A stretch of DNA of 7,888 nucleotides, from NCBI GenBank assembly GCA_035935775.1, contig DASYWT010000052.1, positions 1 to 7,888 of the forward strand, read 5' to 3'. The DNA comes from JAICWP01 sp035935775 (GTDB taxonomy: Bacteria; Acidobacteriota; Terriglobia; Terriglobales; Acidobacteriaceae). A program made the position numbers and the translations under genes. Within the stretch, counting starts at the first letter, position 1. Every line of letters begins with the position of its first letter. The notes under the pieces are model-generated. The model did not search any database and was not told the origin of the DNA. It saw only the letters and a program-made list of their open reading frames with translations. Positions 5,108 to 7,888 of the stretch are shown here, piece by piece.

Positions 5108-6457
5108 CTACTGCGGCATGTGCTGTGTGTCCACGTGCCCGCGCAGGGTCACCGCGCCTGCCTCCTTGCCCTGCGACCGTGCCTTCCATGTCAAATTGAG
5201 CCACTTGCCCTTTTCCGCCGACTCCGGCGCGATCACCCATTCCGAGATCGGGTAGGTATCGTGTGCGCCCACGGTATAAACCTGTGTCCCCGGATTTGCG
5301 CTCCACCCCGCCGGCACCGCCGCCTGCAGCGTAACTTCCCTGGCCGAGTCCGTATCGTTGTGGATTAGAATCGGCACCCACAGCCGTTCTCCCGGCGCCA
5401 CCCCGGTTTCCGGCGCATAGAGCTTGCCTAGATGCTCAATGTCATGCGCTTGCCAGAATTGCCGGTAGAAAGCCCATGGCCCGCCCAGCTCAATGGAAAT
5501 CGGCGGCCGCGATGGGGGCTCGTACCCGCTGGCCCGGTGATAAGGAATCGCCCCCGGCTTGATGCCCTCGAAGATGTCTCCCGTTGGAGCGCCTCCCACC
5601 AGCGATTTGCCGAAGATGAAGCGCACCGGTGTTTCCATCACTTCCTTCAGTTCCTCGGGCGTGTAATCGCCTTGGGTCTGGTAGGAGCCCCAGGCCTGCT
5701 CCGCCAGCTTGGCATAAGAAATGTGGCGCGAGGGTGAGATGCCGCTGGTGGCATATTCCGGCCCGTTCCCTTTATAAAACTCGGAGTGGATCGCGTCCGA
5801 AAAGTAATAAATTTTCTTGGGCTGCCAGGGGCGCAAGCCTTCTCCGTAGTTGCTGATGTTGGAGCGGTCGCGGGGCGCCGCCACCTGCTCTGGAAAAGCC
5901 AGGGGATTGCCCGAAAGGTCGAAGGCCTCCGTCGCCAGCACCCCCGCCGCCTGATGGTCGCCGTGGTTTTCGCCGTCATCATAGTTGGGCAGCCACGTAA
6001 GGATCACTTCCGGCTGCGTCAAGCGTACCAGTCGCACCACTTCCTCCAGCGACTCTCCGTGCCCCCAGGTTTCCAGCGAATGCAGCACGTCTTCGCTGGG
6101 CGTGTCCGGGCCGTGCAGAAACCAGGCATTGATCACGCCGTAAGTAGCCAGCGAGTGGCGCGCTTCCATTTCCCGCTCGTCCGCCAGCGCCTTAGACTGC
6201 TCGTATCCCACGGCGTTCCCGCCCGAGTTGCCGCGCGTGCCATAGACCAAGGCAACCCGCCTATGGCCCTCCTCGATTTCCCTGGCCAGGTACGACGTCA
6301 CTTCCGTGTCGTCGTCGGGATGACCCACCAGCACCAGAATGTCCGCCTTGTAACGCGGATCGGGAACCAAGTTGGGAGCAGCCTGCGGCGCTTGCGCCCA
6401 GGCGGCGATTACCAGCAGCAACATGGCAAACAAATAGCGAGAGAAGAACATCTTCAT
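5108..6457 (-). CDS. Secreted PIG-L family deacetylase, paralog 2, with NEW3-like C-terminal domain
   Basis: This 449-residue protein aligns along its whole length with the gene at 3619-4971. Shared blocks include RYKADIL, GHPDDD/AHPDDD, TRGNSG, DVLHSLE.WGHG, VVRLVRLT.PEVI.TWLP, GVLATEAFDL, SNYGEGL/NNYGEGL and GGPWAFYR. Zinc and catalytic residues are intact: His46, Asp48, Asp49, and His165 and His168 in NHGDHQAAG. A signal peptide (KMFFSRYLFAMLLLVIAAWA) ends before Gln22, so the protein is exported. Residues 359-449 form the same NEW3-like module (LWVPILIHN, then VPAGW and IAPES). The start is ambiguous: ATG at 6457, ATG at 6451, or an in-frame TTG at 6469; none has a good Shine-Dalgarno, and I take the first ATG. 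It precedes paralog 1 in the direction of transcription and may be cotranscribed with it. The reaction is inferred to be hydrolysis of an N-acyl amino sugar; the real substrate is unknown. Confidence 0.9.
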   Translation of the reverse strand: MKMFFSRYLFAMLLLVIAAWAQAPQAAPNLVPDPRYKADILVLVGHPDDDTEVTSYLAREIEEGHRRVALVYGTRGNSGGNAVGYEQSKALADEREMEARHSLATYGVINAWFLHGPDTPSEDVLHSLETWGHGESLEEVVRLVRLTQPEVILTWLPNYDDGENHGDHQAAGVLATEAFDLSGNPLAFPEQVAAPRDRSNISNYGEGLRPWQPKKIYYFSDAIHSEFYKGNGPEYATSGISPSRHISYAKLAEQAWGSYQTQGDYTPEELKEVMETPVRFIFGKSLVGGAPTGDIFEGIKPGAIPYHRASGYEPPSRPPISIELGGPWAFYRQFWQAHDIEHLGKLYAPETGVAPGERLWVPILIHNDTDSAREVTLQAAVPAGWSANPGTQVYTVGAHDTYPISEWVIAPESAEKGKWLNLTWKARSQGKEAGAVTLRGHVDTQHMPQ

Positions 6458-6546
6458 GAGTTTGGACAAGGTAGTGTACTGGAGCCGCTAAACCGGCGCG
6501 ACCATCTGAAAGCCAAGTGCTAAAGGCTGAGCCAGGTCCGGCAGAC

Positions 6547-6576
6547 AGGGCCGCGGATGAGAACAACCGCGGCCCT
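6547..6576 (-). terminator. Hairpin terminator after the TonB-dependent receptor gene
   Basis: Arms AGGGCCGCGG (6547-6556) and CCGCGGCCCT (6567-6576) form a perfect 10-base stem with a 10-base loop. It lies 11 bases past the receptor stop codon. The following sequence on the minus strand (GTCTGCC) is poor in T, so it is a weak intrinsic terminator or an attenuator between the receptor and the deacetylase genes. Confidence 0.6.
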
Positions 6577-6587
6577 CTCCTAGCTTC

Positions 6588-7888
6588 CTAGAACCGGAAA
6601 TGCAGTCCGAACTGCATCTGCCGCATGTCGGCGGCCGACGTTATTTGACCGGCTCCCGACTGGTCCACCGTGCTGGCAGGATTCGCCAGGTTCACGTGGT
6701 TAATGGCATTGAAGTTTTCCCACGTGAACTCCAGAGTCTTGCCTTCGGCCACGGTGAACGTCTTACCCAGCGACAGGTTCAGCAGCGCGTACCTGGGTCC
6801 GCGCAGCGAGTTGTGCGGCACATCGCCGTTGCGGCCGATGGCTTGCGGGGCCACAAACGCAGCTGGATTAAACCATTCGTTAGCGTTCGGATTTGGCACG
6901 TTGGGATTGCCAATCGCGTCCGCTCGGTAGTTGGCGAAGTCGGTGCCGAACAGCAGTGGAGCATTGATCACTGTCGGTGTAAATGGCAGCCCGGAGTAGA
7001 ACGTGCTGATGCCGCTGAATACCCAGCCGCCGAGCACCAGATCCATCGCCTTGCTCGAGCTGCCGCCCCAGTGCTGGCCGTGCCCATAGGGCAACTGCCA
7101 AACGTGCGCGATGCTCAGCGCGTGCTTGCGGTCGAAGTTGGCCGGGCCATGATCCTGCCACCAGTTCAGGTTGTTGGAAAATACGCCGCCAGTTTCAGTG
7201 TTGGCCATGGCCTTGGAATACGTGTACGTCACCAGCAGGTCCAACCCGCGTGCGGCACGCTTCTGCACTTTGGCCTGCAGCGAGTTGTAGCTGGAGTTAT
7301 CGCAGTTGCAGGTTTCGTAAATGCCCTGGGTCAAATCGCGGCCCGGGAAGTTAGCCACGAAGTAGCGCCTGGCATTCACGTTGGAGCAACCGTTGGGATC
7401 GTTGGGATTCGGATCGGTGAGCAGGCAGTTGGGCGAAGGCGGCGCTGATTGGTTGATGTTCGGATTCACAAACAGATGCCGGCCCACGTTGCCCACGTAA
7501 CCAATCTCCGCCGTCAGCGTATTGGTGAACTCGTGCTGCACCGTCAGGTTGTAGGAATCGGCCAGGGGGATGCGATAGGCGCTGGGCGGATTGAAAAAGT
7601 AAAAGGTGTTCAAACCGGAAGGCAGCGGATAGCGGCCCGTGTTCACGTTGGCCGGGTTCTGCGGCAAGGGCGGCCCGTTCAGCAGGCTGAATACGGGCGT
7701 GTACGAATTGGCCGCGGTCACCGACTGCGGGTTGGTGATGGGCGGGTCGTAATCGGGCGCCTGCCCGAAAACCGCGCCCAGCGCCGAGGCCGTGAAACTG
7801 CGCCCGTACCCGGCACGAATGACCGTGCGCTCCTGGATCTGGTAAGCAATTCCCAGCCGCGGCGCAAAGCCCAGGTTGTAGGGCTTCA
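6588..7888 (-). CDS. Oar-like TonB-dependent receptor, C-terminal part (5' end outside window)
   Basis: The frame is open from the window edge to a TAG at 6590-6588, giving the last 432 residues of what is normally a protein of about 1000 residues or more. This is the end of an outer-membrane beta-barrel of the Oar/CarboxypepD_reg-like type. The typical series is present: FAPRLGIAYQ near the edge, RTVIRAGYGRSF, EIGYVGNVGRHLF, NSLQAKVQKR, LLVTYTYSKAM, FDRKHALSIAHVWQLPYG, EWFNPAAF, NSLRGPRYALLNLSLGKTF, FTWENFNAINHVN, RQMQFGLHFRF. It ends in Phe after alternating residues, as barrel proteins recognised by the BAM machinery do. The plug and the N-terminal carboxypeptidase-regulatory-like domain would be upstream. 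Loops carry Cys residues (NCLL, GCSN, CNCD). A GTG at 7721 is in frame but lies within the barrel and is not a start. The transported ligand cannot be read from this part; the neighbouring exported deacetylases suggest a glycan, as inference only. Confidence 0.94.
   Translation of the reverse strand, partial: KPYNLGFAPRLGIAYQIQERTVIRAGYGRSFTASALGAVFGQAPDYDPPITNPQSVTAANSYTPVFSLLNGPPLPQNPANVNTGRYPLPSGLNTFYFFNPPSAYRIPLADSYNLTVQHEFTNTLTAEIGYVGNVGRHLFVNPNINQSAPPSPNCLLTDPNPNDPNGCSNVNARRYFVANFPGRDLTQGIYETCNCDNSSYNSLQAKVQKRAARGLDLLVTYTYSKAMANTETGGVFSNNLNWWQDHGPANFDRKHALSIAHVWQLPYGHGQHWGGSSSKAMDLVLGGWVFSGISTFYSGLPFTPTVINAPLLFGTDFANYRADAIGNPNVPNPNANEWFNPAAFVAPQAIGRNGDVPHNSLRGPRYALLNLSLGKTFTVAEGKTLEFTWENFNAINHVNLANPASTVDQSGAGQITSAADMRQMQFGLHFRF

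Noticed and set aside
6588..7721. Complete 377-residue protein starting at the GTG at 7721
   Set aside because: The same frame continues upstream to the window edge with clear receptor barrel sequence (FAPRLGIAYQ, AGYGRSF), so the gene is truncated by the window.

Overview
The window looks like chromosome of an Acidobacteriota member (Terriglobia/Acidobacteriales-like). The DNA is GC-rich. It carries an Oar-like TonB-dependent receptor of the kind greatly expanded in that phylum, secreted PIG-L deacetylase paralogs, a YVTN beta-propeller protein, and intergenic regions full of short interspersed repeats. The taxonomic call is inference from gene types, because no marker gene is present.

Layout. 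Positions 1-956 (minus) are a membrane-anchored or secreted YVTN beta-propeller protein, cut by the window edge at its C-terminus. It follows, with a 4-base overlap, a Thermotoga-type DAHP synthase with an N-terminal regulatory domain (953-2026, minus). Positions 2027-2376 are a divergent intergenic region containing four REP-like palindromes with GTAG feet in alternating orientation, plus another repeat family. Endonuclease IV (2377-3351, plus) follows and ends inside a repeat. Positions 3352-3618 lie between convergent genes and hold interleaved inverted and direct repeats. Two tandem PIG-L family secreted deacetylases with a NEW3-like C-terminal domain occupy 3619-4971 and 5108-6457 (both minus). 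A terminator-like hairpin (6547-6576) separates them from the C-terminal 432 residues of an Oar-like TonB-dependent receptor (6588 to the window end, minus).

How it works together. DAHP synthase (first step of the shikimate pathway) and endonuclease IV (base excision repair) are housekeeping enzymes. The receptor and the two exported deacetylases lie in the same direction and could form an envelope glycan or glycoconjugate handling cluster, but the hairpin after the receptor argues against one simple transcript and the substrate is unknown. No complete new defence or mobile system is visible. The most unusual material is the repeat content: the BIME-like REP cluster, and the repeat that supplies the last codons of the endonuclease IV gene.
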